Shown piece by piece: positions 45,703 to 54,547 of a stretch of DNA of 64,000 nucleotides (positions are counted from its first letter, which is position 1; each line of letters begins with the position of its first letter). A program made the position numbers and the translations under genes. The stretch comes from Streptomyces sp. R33 (lineage in GTDB: Bacteria; Actinomycetota; Actinomycetes; Streptomycetales; Streptomycetaceae), in contig NZ_CP165727.1 of NCBI RefSeq assembly GCF_041200175.1, positions 744,001-808,000 on the forward strand, in the 5' to 3' direction. Under the pieces are notes generated by a model that was given only the letters and a program-made list of their open reading frames with translations, had not been told where the DNA came from and did not search any database.

Positions 45703-46188
45703 GTGGCCGGGACGACGGTGGCCGAGGTGATGGCCGAGCTGCCGCCCGAAGGCGTTCGAGCGTGACGAGTTGGACGTGATGTTGCGCGGGGCGCGCAACC
45801 CAAGGTGCACGACTGGCTCGTGAACTACGTGGTGAAGAAGAACCCGCACTCCGAAGAGCTACGCGTCGCGTGGTCGGCCGATCCGGATCCCGTGGTCGCC
45901 AGTGCCGGCTGGGCGCTGACCACCGAGCGCGTGACGAAGAAGCCCGAGGGCCTCGACCTCGCGGGGCTGCTCGACGTCATCGAAGCGGAGATGAAGGACG
46001 CCCCGGACCGGCTTCAGTGGGCGATGAACCACTGCCTGGCGCAGATCGGCATCGACCACGCCGAGTACCGCGCCCGTGCCCTCGACATCGGTGAGCGCCT
46101 GGAAGTGCTCAAGGACTACCCGACCTCTCCGGGCTGCACCTCTCCGTACGCACCCGTCTGGATCACCGAGATGGTGCGCCGCCGGTGA
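45703..46188 (+). pseudogene. Decayed AlkD-type DNA alkylation repair gene
   Basis: Three pieces of one protein lie in different frames. The start GTG at 45703 encodes MAGTTVAEVMAEL, then the frame stops after 8 codons. From 45743 in the next frame, RPKAFERDELDVMLRGAR. From 45805 back in the first frame, a 127-residue C-terminal piece starting at the KVHDWLVNYVVKK junction and including ALTTERV and MNHCLAQIGI. Together these match the N-end, middle and C-terminal half of AlkD-like HEAT-repeat glycosylases (normally about 230 residues), with about 50-60 residues lost and two frameshifts. The 45805 ORF alone may still be translated. Confidence 0.7.
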
Positions 46189-46204
46189 CGTGCGGGAGAC
46201 CCCG

Positions 46205-46236
46205 CGCCGGCCGTCACCTCACGGTGGCGGCCGGCG
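46205..46236. terminator. Hairpin between convergent genes
   Basis: Perfect 9-bp stem CGCCGGCCG/CGGCCGGCG with a 14-base loop containing a second small stem (CACC/GGTG), between the AlkD pseudogene and the H1-like gene. Confidence 0.55.
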
Positions 46237-46336
46237 TCACGGCATGCGGGGTGGACGTCGACGGCGGGACGCCACACTGACGCGTGCTTGTCGCCGTGGT
46301 CGTGGCGGTGTGCAGGACGGGCCACGTACGCGGTGG

Positions 46337-47017
46337 TCAGGCGGTGGTCGCCACCGGCTCGTTCTCGGCCTGGGCCGGTACCGCGGCCGGGGCTTCGGCG
46401 GGCGTGTTGTTGTGCTGGATCGCCGTGTAGTAGACGGTGGAGCCCTGCTTGGCGCGCTCCGCAAGGCTGCGGGCCACCAGACGCTCGGTGGTCGTGCGCA
46501 CGAGATTGTCGCTGAGGTTGCGCTCCGGGTGCGCGGTGGTGAGGGCCTGGGCGATCTCGCGGGCCGTCTTCGGCTCCGTCTGGCCGCTCAGGTGCTGGTG
46601 GATGAGCTCCGTGAGCGGGACCGGCTTCTCCTTGGACGCGGGGGCCTTCTCCGCCACGGGCTTCTTCGCCGCAGCCTTCACGGCAGTTGCCTTCTTGACG
46701 GTGGTCCGCTTCGCGGTCGCCTTCTTCGCGGTGGCGGTGGTTGCGGTCTTCGTCCCCGCGGCCTTCGTGGCGACCTTCGTCGCGGTCTTCGTCGCGGTCT
46801 TCTTTCCGGGGCGCGGGGCGGGCACCGCAACCGTGGTGTCGCCGATGGCCGCCCGCATTCCGATGAGGAGTTGCTGGTCCTGCTCCAGAGCGGTCAGGTG
46901 CTCCTGCAGGGACGCGATCTCCTTGCGGATCCGCTCCTGCTCGGCGGTGTTCAGCTCGAGGTCGGCGGTGACCTTTTCGACGTACTGGGACTTGAGGGTT
47001 TGCTCCTGTGCGGCCAT
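46337..47017 (-). CDS. Histone-H1-like Lys/Ala-rich protein with winged-helix end
   Basis: 226 residues in three parts. Residues 1-60 form a likely coiled coil (VTADLELNTAEQERIRKEIA, LQEHLTALEQDQQLLIG). The middle (about 75-135) is Lys/Ala/Thr-rich (KKATAKRTTVKKATAVKA), like the tail of histone H1 or HupS. The C-terminal 90 residues (LTELIHQHLSGQTEPKTARE, then SDNLVRTTTERLVARSLAER) fit a winged-helix DNA-binding domain. It may be a nucleoid-associated protein or DNA-bridging regulator. GGAG 5 bases before ATG 47017 gives the start. No partner gene. Confidence 0.7.
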   Translation of the reverse strand: MAAQEQTLKSQYVEKVTADLELNTAEQERIRKEIASLQEHLTALEQDQQLLIGMRAAIGDTTVAVPAPRPGKKTATKTATKVATKAAGTKTATTATAKKATAKRTTVKKATAVKAAAKKPVAEKAPASKEKPVPLTELIHQHLSGQTEPKTAREIAQALTTAHPERNLSDNLVRTTTERLVARSLAERAKQGSTVYYTAIQHNNTPAEAPAAVPAQAENEPVATTA

Positions 47018-47485
47018 GAGGGCTCCTCGATAGGTGGTGTTGCCTGCGGACTCTACCCAGGTCACCTGTGAGGTGTGTGGGTTTGAGCGATACCGGATAC
47101 TCGCCTGCTGGGGACGAGGCGCGGTAGAGCACGGTGTCCGGGTGGGCAGGTGCGCGTCCTGCGGCGTACCTGACGAGCGCCCAGTACCCGCAGGTCAGTT
47201 CGGGTGTTCCCTCGTGTGGGGATCGTGGCCTGTGTGCGGTCGATTCCGAGGCCGACGGCTCGAGCGATCGAAGCGGAGACACAACAACACCCACGCCGAG
47301 GTCGGCCGCACACCGCCCGCGGCGCGATCGACGAGCACGTTGCCCGCCCGGCCGCAGCCCGTGACCTGGAATCGGTCCCGGAACTCGTCTACGGTGCGAT
47401 CTGCCACCCGCGAGCGCGGCCGCCACGTGGGTCGGCGAGGATGACGGGGTCACCCGTCCCCAACACGTGAGGAGCGTCAGCGCAG
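47018..47485. other. 468-bp gap before the LacI-type gene
   Basis: Open frames exist on both strands (for example 47034-47444 plus and 47195-47407 minus), but codon bias is weak and no family is recognised, so I call no gene. The region probably carries the LacI-gene promoter at its right end and the promoter of the H1-like gene at its left end. Confidence 0.45.
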
Positions 47486-48532
47486 ATGCCCCCGCCCGGT
47501 CTCGGCGCCAAGCCACCGACGATCGCCGATGTCGCGCGCGTCGCCGGGGTGTCGCGTACGACGGTCTCACATGCCCTCAACGGGCTCGGCAAGGTCGACC
47601 CCCGCACACGGGAGCGGATCAAGCAGGTTGCCGCCGAGCTCGGCTACCGGCCCAACCTCCGGGCGCAGCGGTTGCGGCGCGGGCAGGCCAAGGCCATCGC
47701 ACTGGCGTCTTCCATGCCGTTCGCGGTGGCCGGCGGGCCGTCCCGGCTCGGGTTCTACATGGAGATCGCCGCCGCCGCGGCCGAGAGCGCGCTGCTGCAC
47801 GACTACGCGCTCGTACTCGTACCGCCCGTCCGGTCCGGCTCCGGGCTGCAATCGGTCGACATCGACGGGGCCATCGTCGTCGAGCCGGACGTGAACGACC
47901 CGGCGGCTGCCCTGCTGCGGGAGCGCGGGCTGCCGTACGTGGCGCTCGGCAGGCCCGTCTCGCCGGACGAGGAGGCCCCGTACGTGGACCTGCACGGCGG
48001 GCTCGTCGCCGAAATGCTGCTCGCCCATCTGCACGCGCAGGGCGCCACGCAGCCCGCACTGATCATCGGCTCGGGCGAACGGCACTCCTCCGTCGACGCG
48101 CGCGAAGCGTACGAGCGCATCGCGGCCGAGTACGGCTGGGCACCTGTCGTCGCGACCGCCCCCGAGGCGGGCGGGGAGCAGGCCGGCTACGAGCGGTGCG
48201 CGGCCCTGCTCGCCGAACAACCCGGGATCGATGCGGTCTGTGCGCTGGTGGACGCCTTCGCGGTGGGTGCGGTCCGGGCGATCCGGGACAGCGGGCGGGC
48301 CGTACCGGATGACGTCATGGTCGTCACCCGGTACGACGGACTGCGCGCCCGTACCTGCGATCCGCTGCTCACGGCCGTCGACCTGCACCTGGACCGGGCA
48401 GCGGCCGACGCGGTGGAGCTCTTGCTGGGGCGGCTTCAGGGAGGGGAGGCGGCCACCGTCGGGGTGGCCGCGCCGCCCGCGCCCCGGCTGGTCGTACGGG
48501 CGTCTTCGCTGCGGGTCACGCCCCCAGCATGA
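47486..48532 (+). CDS. LacI-family regulator
   Basis: 348 residues: N-terminal helix-turn-helix TIADVARVAGVSRTTVSHAL (12-31) with hinge KAIALASS, and a periplasmic-binding-protein-type sensor domain. GAGGAG lies about 11 bases before the ATG. Its 3' end overlaps the 3' end of the TauE-like gene by 17 bp in convergent orientation. A LacI-type palindrome (52178-52195) sits upstream of the neighbouring permease operon, making that its most likely target. Confidence 0.9.
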   Translation: MPPPGLGAKPPTIADVARVAGVSRTTVSHALNGLGKVDPRTRERIKQVAAELGYRPNLRAQRLRRGQAKAIALASSMPFAVAGGPSRLGFYMEIAAAAAESALLHDYALVLVPPVRSGSGLQSVDIDGAIVVEPDVNDPAAALLRERGLPYVALGRPVSPDEEAPYVDLHGGLVAEMLLAHLHAQGATQPALIIGSGERHSSVDAREAYERIAAEYGWAPVVATAPEAGGEQAGYERCAALLAEQPGIDAVCALVDAFAVGAVRAIRDSGRAVPDDVMVVTRYDGLRARTCDPLLTAVDLHLDRAAADAVELLLGRLQGGEAATVGVAAPPAPRLVVRASSLRVTPPA

Positions 48533-49226
48533 GGACCAGCCCGGAGACCAGCGCGAAGGCCAGCACGAACAGGCGCATCCTGTGTGCGTCCAGCCGGTGG
48601 TGCACCAGGCGGCTCAGCCACGCTCCGGCAGTGATCGCAGGCAGGAGCACGAGGGCCCAGCCGAGGTCCTGCGGGCGCCCCCGCCCGGTGGCGAACAGCA
48701 GGATCAGCGAGGCCACTTCGCCGACGAGGAAGCAGACGGCGACGGTGGCACGGAGCTCGGCCGGCGGCCGGTGCTGGTAGACGAGCGCGAGCGGTGGGCC
48801 GCCCACGCCGGTCGCGGTCTCCGTCAGCCCCGTCACCGCGCCCGCTCCGACGTAGGCGGCCCGGCCGGGGGTGAAAGCGGGAGCGGCGAGGCTCACCACG
48901 GCCGCCAGCACGGTGGCGATGCCCACGAACAGGCCGAGGCTGCGGTGCGGGATCAGCCAGAGCAGTGCCAGGCCGCCGGGGGTGGCGCCGAGCCTGGCGG
49001 CGGTGATCCAGCCGGCACCCCGCAGATCGAGTGCGCCCCACTCGCGCCAGGCGACGTACAGGTTCAGCGGGATCATCGACGCCAGGACGAACACCGGGAG
49101 CAGGCCCGGATCGAGGATCCCGGCCACGGGGGCGACGATCAGGGCGAAGCCGAGTCCGCTGCTGCCCTGGACGAACGCGGCGAGGGCCACGGCGAGGGCG
49201 AGTACCGCGAGCGTCTCGGGGCTCAT
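48516..49226 (-). CDS. TauE/SafE-family membrane exporter
   Basis: 236 residues with about eight hydrophobic helices and the paired TauE/SafE motifs FVQGSSGLGFALIVAPVAG and TGLTETATGVGGPPLALVYQ. This group exports sulfite, sulfoacetate or other small organic acids. The start overlaps the amidohydrolase stop by 4 bases (ATGA), so it is coupled to it. It may remove an acid or sulfur product from the pathway. Confidence 0.82.
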   Translation of the reverse strand: MSPETLAVLALAVALAAFVQGSSGLGFALIVAPVAGILDPGLLPVFVLASMIPLNLYVAWREWGALDLRGAGWITAARLGATPGGLALLWLIPHRSLGLFVGIATVLAAVVSLAAPAFTPGRAAYVGAGAVTGLTETATGVGGPPLALVYQHRPPAELRATVAVCFLVGEVASLILLFATGRGRPQDLGWALVLLPAITAGAWLSRLVHHRLDAHRMRLFVLAFALVSGLVLMLGA

Positions 49227-50635
49227 CGTGCGGTGCTCCGCTCGCGTGCTGCGGTGGAGGTGGGGTGTACCCGGGTGATGGGGGCCCTTTCCACTGCGGC
49301 GCGGGCCAGTTCGGCCGCTCGCCGTACGAGCGCGGGGCCGTCCCATCCGGTGGGCCGGCCGCACCACAGGCGCATCCGGCCCGCGACGAACACGGCGGTG
49401 ATCTGGTCGCGGTTGCCACGTCGTACGAGCTCCCACGGCAGGTCCCAGGACAGCGCGAGTTCGGGGGTGGTGACGTCGGCGAGGAGGAAGTCGGCGGCCA
49501 GGCCCTCGGCGACGGTGCCGGTACGGGCGCCCAGGCCGACGGCGTCGGCGCCGTCCCGCGTGGCGTGCTCGAGCCAGGTCCACCCGGCGCCGCACGACGA
49601 GTCGCCGGTGGTGAGGCCGTAGGCGATGCGCTGGGCGAACTCGGCTGCTTCGGCGAGCCGGAATCCGTCCCCCCGGGTGCCGTCGGTGCCGAGCCCGAAG
49701 CGGATGCCGCGCTCGGCCATGGCCGTGGCCGGGGCGACGGCGTTGCCCTTCCAGGCACTCGCGACGGGGTTGTAGCTCACGGCGGTGCCCGTGTCGGCGA
49801 GCAGGGTCAGCTCGCGCGGGGTGAGCAGGGTGGCGTGTGCGGCGAGCAGCTGGGGGCCGAGTGCGCCGAGGTGGTGCAGGTACTCGAGCGGGCGCAGGCC
49901 GTGCCGTACCAGGGAGCGTTCGACGCCGGCCAGGTGCTCGTTGACGTGGATCTGTACGGTGGCCCCGGCTTCCGCGGCGAGCCGGGCGGTGCGCCGGAGG
50001 GTGGCGGCCGTGGCCGCCTCGGGGACGGACACGGCGAGCGAGGCATGGACGAGCGGGTCGCCTTCGTACCGGGCCAGGTGCTTCCCCGCACCGTCGAGTG
50101 CGGAGGGGCCCTCCGTCCCCGTCCCGGCGTCGTCCCCCGTCCCGGCGTCGTCACAGACGAGTCCCAGGACGCAGCGGATGCCGGCGTCACGAGTGGCGGA
50201 GGCCACGACGTCGATGTCCACACCGGTGCGGTTGCCGGCGTCGGCGACGGTGGTGAACCCGCCCCGCAGCGCTTCGAGCGCCGCCAATTTGGCTGATGTG
50301 TACGCCGATTCCTCGTCCAGAGCGCCCTCCAGTGGCGCCCAGACCCGGCGGAAGATCTCCGACGGCTCCCCGTAGGCGAGCGCGGAGCCGAAGCTCTGCG
50401 TGAGGTGGTGGTGGGCGTCGACGAAGCCGGGCATCAGGAGGTGGCCGGGCAGTCGTACGGGGTCGAGATGCGCGTGGGTGCGCCCCAGCTCCTCGGCGGG
50501 GCCGACGGCGCGGAACGTGCCGTCGGCGACGACCACCGCCATGCCGTCGGCCGGGCCTTCGGGCAACAGCACGGCGTCCGGTACGAGGAGGAGCGGGCCG
50601 GGCCCGTCGAGGAGGTCGCGGATGAGCTGGTTCAT
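49223..50635 (-). CDS. Amidohydrolase, nucleobase-deaminase-like
   Basis: 470 residues. The amidohydrolase metal site starts with FVDAHHHLTQ (His 75 and 77), then QIHVNEH and AAHATLL, and ends with GLGTDGTRGD (Asp). It resembles the AtzB/TrzN/8-oxoguanine-deaminase branch (deaminases and hydrolases of purines, triazines and similar rings). The start overlaps the permease stop by 4 bases, so the permease and enzyme are coupled, which favours a nucleobase substrate. Confidence 0.85.
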   Translation of the reverse strand: MNQLIRDLLDGPGPLLLVPDAVLLPEGPADGMAVVVADGTFRAVGPAEELGRTHAHLDPVRLPGHLLMPGFVDAHHHLTQSFGSALAYGEPSEIFRRVWAPLEGALDEESAYTSAKLAALEALRGGFTTVADAGNRTGVDIDVVASATRDAGIRCVLGLVCDDAGTGDDAGTGTEGPSALDGAGKHLARYEGDPLVHASLAVSVPEAATAATLRRTARLAAEAGATVQIHVNEHLAGVERSLVRHGLRPLEYLHHLGALGPQLLAAHATLLTPRELTLLADTGTAVSYNPVASAWKGNAVAPATAMAERGIRFGLGTDGTRGDGFRLAEAAEFAQRIAYGLTTGDSSCGAGWTWLEHATRDGADAVGLGARTGTVAEGLAADFLLADVTTPELALSWDLPWELVRRGNRDQITAVFVAGRMRLWCGRPTGWDGPALVRRAAELARAAVERAPITRVHPTSTAARERSTAR

Positions 50636-52101
50636 CGGCCGGTCTTTTCGCTTTCCGTACGGGCGCGGGCCGCGCGGGCAACGACGCAGGGCCTGACGTG
50701 GTGGAAGAGGAGGTTGAGTACGACGGCGACGCACGCGCCGACGGCGACACCGCTTTCGAGAAGGATCCGGAGGTTCGGCGGGAAGGCCGCGTACACACCG
50801 GGGATCAGGATGGGCAGCAGGCCGAGCGCGAGGGCGACGGCGCAGACGAAGGTGTCGGTGTGCCGGTCGAGGTCCGAGCGGCCGAGCATCTGTATGCCGA
50901 GCACGGTGATGACGGCGAACACGACCATGGCGGTGCCGCCGATGACGGCGGACGGGATGACGCTGATGGCGCGGGTCACGGGCGCGAGGAAGCCGATGAC
51001 GATGAGGACGATGCCGGCCGCGGCGGTGACGAAGCGGCTGCGGACGCCGGTGACGCGGACGATCCCGATGTTCTCGCCGCTCGTCACCATCAGCGGCAGT
51101 CCGAAGAAGCCACCGGCGAGGGAGGTGAGTGCGTCTCCCCTGATGGTCTTGGGGACGGCGGTGCGCCGGTCGATCTCCTTGCCGACGGCCTCGGCGTTGA
51201 TGACGGTCTGGCCGGTGGCCTCCGCCATGGAGGCGAGGCTGTAGAGCATCAGCGGCAGCGCGGCGACGAGGCTGAACCGGGGGGAGCCGAAGGGCAGCAG
51301 CTGCGGCGCGTTGACCAGGCCGTCCTGGGCGGCGCGCCCGAGGTCGACGGCGCCGAGGACTGCGGCGAGCACGGTGCCGGCGAGCAGGCCCAGCATGACG
51401 GCGAGTTGGCGCAGGATGCCGGTGAACAGCAGGTAGAAGACGACGGTGAACCCGATCGTGGCCACGCCGAGCCCGAGGTTGGTGGGGTCGCCGAAGCCCG
51501 GTTCACCGGGGCGGCCGGTGACGAGGACGGCGCCGACCTTCACCAGGTTGACGCCCACGATGACGATCATCGTGCCGATGACGAGGGCCGGGAAGAAGGC
51601 CAGCAGCCGCGAGAAGACGGGGAGGACGACGAAGGAGAAGGCGGCGGTGAGGACGACCGCCCCGGTGGCCGTGCGCAGACCGTGCTGCTCGGCGATGGCG
51701 AGGAAGAGGATCAGGGGCGCGCCGCCCGGCAGCATCACGAACGGGAGCCGGGGGCCGAACTTCCAGGGTCCGAGCGACTGGATGAGCGAGCCGACGCCGG
51801 AGAGCACGAAGGCCGCGGAGAGCAGGTCGACGGTGAGGTGGGAGTCGAGGCGGAGGGTGGCGCTCATCAGGAAGATCGCCGAGATCGGGGTGGCGGCCAT
51901 GACGAGGACGTGCTGGATTCCGAAGAGGAGGATCCGGGCGAAGGGGCGGGACTCGTCGACGGGGTGGACGCCGCCGGGGTGCACGCCGTCGGGGTGCGGA
52001 CCCTCGGGGTGCGGACCCTCGGGGTGGCCGGCCGGGGGGTCGGCCGACTCCGGCGTCGGTGGCTGCTGCGTTCCGGGGATGGTCTGGCGGGGACTGGACA
52101 C
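50632..52101 (-). CDS. Xanthine/uracil-type permease (NCS2 family) with His/Pro-rich N-terminus
   Basis: 489 residues with about 12-14 membrane helices and the NCS2 features (ILLFGIQHVLVMAATPISAI, GPWKFGPRLPFVM and ALTSLAGGFFGLPLM, plus TSGENIGIVRVTGVRSRF). Before the first helix, from about residue 25, lies a run of HPEG/HPDG/HPGG repeats, unusual for this family. GTG 52101 is taken as start because GGAG is 7 bases upstream; longer frames lack a site. First gene of the permease-amidohydrolase-TauE unit, with a palindrome 77 bp before it. Confidence 0.87.
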   Translation of the reverse strand: MSSPRQTIPGTQQPPTPESADPPAGHPEGPHPEGPHPDGVHPGGVHPVDESRPFARILLFGIQHVLVMAATPISAIFLMSATLRLDSHLTVDLLSAAFVLSGVGSLIQSLGPWKFGPRLPFVMLPGGAPLILFLAIAEQHGLRTATGAVVLTAAFSFVVLPVFSRLLAFFPALVIGTMIVIVGVNLVKVGAVLVTGRPGEPGFGDPTNLGLGVATIGFTVVFYLLFTGILRQLAVMLGLLAGTVLAAVLGAVDLGRAAQDGLVNAPQLLPFGSPRFSLVAALPLMLYSLASMAEATGQTVINAEAVGKEIDRRTAVPKTIRGDALTSLAGGFFGLPLMVTSGENIGIVRVTGVRSRFVTAAAGIVLIVIGFLAPVTRAISVIPSAVIGGTAMVVFAVITVLGIQMLGRSDLDRHTDTFVCAVALALGLLPILIPGVYAAFPPNLRILLESGVAVGACVAVVLNLLFHHVRPCVVARAARARTESEKTGR

Positions 52102-52177
52102 GTTCGAGCTCCGATCGGCGTTCGACACGCATGAGTTCAGCCGTGATCCGGCCCTGGACGGAGAGCCAAAGCGAGGT

Positions 52178-52195
52178 GGCCAAATCGATTTGGCC
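52178..52195. promoter_or_regulatory. 18-bp perfect palindrome, LacI-type operator
   Basis: GGCCAAATCGATTTGGCC is perfectly symmetric with a central CG, the shape of LacI-family operators. It lies about 77 bp upstream of the permease start, between it and the divergent DUF4139 gene, and could control either. Confidence 0.6.
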
Positions 52196-52387
52196 GCCAG
52201 TATCTGAGGGCCTCGGACGGCCGTCAAGGGTTCCGTGCGGCCCGGTAGGCCGCCACCCCCACATGGTCAACGGTGGAGACGGCCATCGCGGTTGGGAACC
52301 ACGAGGCCGTGGAGACCGTCCGGTTCGGGGAGGGGTGGTTCGGGCATAGGCTTCGCTCGGCACGGGCGCAGCAAGGGGGCGGAATAC

Positions 52388-54541
52388 ATGACGGCTGAGA
52401 CACCACACACGTGGAGGTCGACCCTCGATTCGGTCGTGGTGTACGCGCAGGGCGCGGTCTGCCGCCGACTGGCCCGGGGCAGTGTGCCTGCGAACGGCCG
52501 GCTGCGGGTGACGGGACTGCCCCGCTCACTGGACCCCGGTTCACTGCGGGTCCGTGTCCTGGGCGCCACCCCCGCAGTGTGCGTCACCGAGGCCCGGGTG
52601 GAGGTCGAGGCCGAGCCCCTCGGCACCGGCGCACCCGAAACGCTGCGGCGCGAGGTCGAGCGGCTGCGCGAGGAGCACGCTGCCGCGCAAGGGCGCCGGG
52701 ACCGGCAACTGGGCCTGATCGAGGAGGTCAGGGGTCTGCACCCGGTGCCGCCGCCCCGCAAGCGCGACGACCCGCACCGCCGCACCCCGGTCGACGCGTG
52801 GCTGGGGCTCGCCGACTTCGTCGAGGAGCGGCTGACACGACTGCACGCCCGTCTCGTCGAGCTGGAGGAGGCGCTGCGCCGCGCCGAGCACGAGCTCGCC
52901 GTCGCCGCGGACAGGCTCGCCCGCGCCTCCACCGACGCACCGCCGGCACACGTGGAGACCACGGTCTCCGCGGCCCTCACCCTCGACGCCTCCAGTGACG
53001 CGGAGGCAGAGTCGAACGCGCAGACGGAGCTGGAGCTGGAGCTGGAATACGCCGTGCCCGGCGCCGTCTGGGTGCCCGCCTACCGGCTCACCCACCGTCA
53101 GGGCGACGGCACCGGCCGGCTGGTACTGCGCGCCTCGGTCGCCCAGCGCACAGGCGAGGACTGGACCGGCGTGCACATCGCCTTCGCCACCGCCGACCTG
53201 CGGCGCCGCACCGACCTGCCGAGGCTCCGCTCGATGCGGATCGGACGCCGTCAGCCCGCCACCGCGCCCTCCGGCTGGCGCGAGCCCCCGGCGGGGCTCG
53301 CCGACCTGTTCGCCGGGTACGAGGCGGCCGGCCCCCGGCCTGCCCTGCGCCCGGCCCCGCCGGCCCCGCGCCCGGCAACTGCGGGCGTCCGGGCCGGATC
53401 CGCATCCGGTCCCGTACCACCGCCGCCCCCACCGCCGTCGGTGCCGATGCCGCCGGCACCGCAGGGCTACGGTGCGCCGACCGGCGCGTTCCCGGTCCCG
53501 GGCGGTGTGGACGCGGCGGCCCCGGCGGTTTTCGGCGCCCCCATGCCCGCCGCCATGCCCGCCCCCGCTCAGCCCTCCCGGTCCCGGGCGGCCGGCAGGC
53601 CGGGCGGCGGCGGCTTCGGCGCGGCCCCCGCCGGCATGGCTCCGCCGGCTCCCGCGACTCCCGGCGGGCCCCCGCCACCGCAGCCTCCGCCGCCTCTGGC
53701 CGGTCCGCCGCAGCCGAGCGGTGCCGAACTCGACTACGCCGCCCTCGTCCTGTGCGGCCCCGACGAGCACGGCGGTCGCCGGGGCAGGCTGTTCCCCGGC
53801 TCTCCGCTCGACCCGGAGGCGGCCGCGTGCCGCCGCCGCGCCGAAGCGGTGGCCACGCTGCCGCTGCCCGGGCACGCCGTGCGTCCCCGCGAGTCGGCGG
53901 GTTCCTTCGACCACCGTTTCGATGCGGCCGCCCGCGCCGACATCCCGTCGGACGGCACCTGGCACACAGTCACCGTCGGCGAGATCCCGGTCGGCCTGCG
54001 CACCGAGTACCTCTGCGTACCGTCCGTCGAGCCGACCGTGTACGCGACGCTGCTGCTCTCCAACGCGACCGACCAGGCGCTGCTGGCCGGCCCGGTGGAA
54101 GTCACCGTCGACGGCGATTTCCTGCTGACCGCCGCACTGCCCACGCTCGCCCCCGGCGGTGTCCGCCGGGTGGGCCTCGGACCGGCCGAGGGCATCCGGG
54201 TCATCCGTCGTACGAACCTGCACGAGTCCACCTCGGGCCTGCGCAACAACACCACCGTGCTCGACCACCGCGTCCACGTGGAGCTGGCCAACCGGCTCGC
54301 GCGGCCCGTCACCGTCGAGGTCCGCGAGCGGGTTCCCGTCACCACCGAACAGGACGTCCGGATCGAGGAACGGGCCGACTGGACGAGCCCCGAGGCCGGT
54401 ACGGGGCCCGAGCACCACGCCCCGGGCACCCGCATCTGGCGGGTGGACCTGCCCGCCGGCGCCACCGCCGCCCTCGACGGCGGCTACGAGATCCGCATCC
54501 CGGCCGGCAAGGCCCTGGTCGACGGCAACCGCAGGAGCTGA
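52388..54541 (+). CDS. DUF4139 (MuiA-like) protein with Pro-rich insert
   Basis: 717 residues. DUF4140-type N-terminus (STLDSVVVYAQGAVCRRLAR), a coiled coil of about 110 residues (VERLREEHAAAQGRRDRQLG and onward), then the DUF4139 beta-rich part (AYRLTHRQGD, SVAQRTGEDWTGVHIAFATA). A long Pro/Ala/Gly-rich insert runs at about 315-445 before the domain resumes at about 447 and continues to IPAGKALVDG. No signal peptide. Family members include MuiA mucoidy-inhibitor proteins of unknown mechanism. It lies 6 bases before a second DUF4139 gene. Confidence 0.8.
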   Translation: MTAETPHTWRSTLDSVVVYAQGAVCRRLARGSVPANGRLRVTGLPRSLDPGSLRVRVLGATPAVCVTEARVEVEAEPLGTGAPETLRREVERLREEHAAAQGRRDRQLGLIEEVRGLHPVPPPRKRDDPHRRTPVDAWLGLADFVEERLTRLHARLVELEEALRRAEHELAVAADRLARASTDAPPAHVETTVSAALTLDASSDAEAESNAQTELELELEYAVPGAVWVPAYRLTHRQGDGTGRLVLRASVAQRTGEDWTGVHIAFATADLRRRTDLPRLRSMRIGRRQPATAPSGWREPPAGLADLFAGYEAAGPRPALRPAPPAPRPATAGVRAGSASGPVPPPPPPPSVPMPPAPQGYGAPTGAFPVPGGVDAAAPAVFGAPMPAAMPAPAQPSRSRAAGRPGGGGFGAAPAGMAPPAPATPGGPPPPQPPPPLAGPPQPSGAELDYAALVLCGPDEHGGRRGRLFPGSPLDPEAAACRRRAEAVATLPLPGHAVRPRESAGSFDHRFDAAARADIPSDGTWHTVTVGEIPVGLRTEYLCVPSVEPTVYATLLLSNATDQALLAGPVEVTVDGDFLLTAALPTLAPGGVRRVGLGPAEGIRVIRRTNLHESTSGLRNNTTVLDHRVHVELANRLARPVTVEVRERVPVTTEQDVRIEERADWTSPEAGTGPEHHAPGTRIWRVDLPAGATAALDGGYEIRIPAGKALVDGNRRS

Positions 54542-54547
54542 CACACC

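Noticed and set aside
44158..45849. Long minus-strand open frame opposite the YVTN gene
   Set aside because: Gly/His/Asp repeats are the antisense of the propeller repeats; no ribosome binding site and no family.
47034..47444. Plus-strand frame with two CxxC-like pairs (CEVCG and CASCG)
   Set aside because: Suggests a zinc ribbon at first sight, but third-codon GC is low and no family or ribosome binding site is seen.
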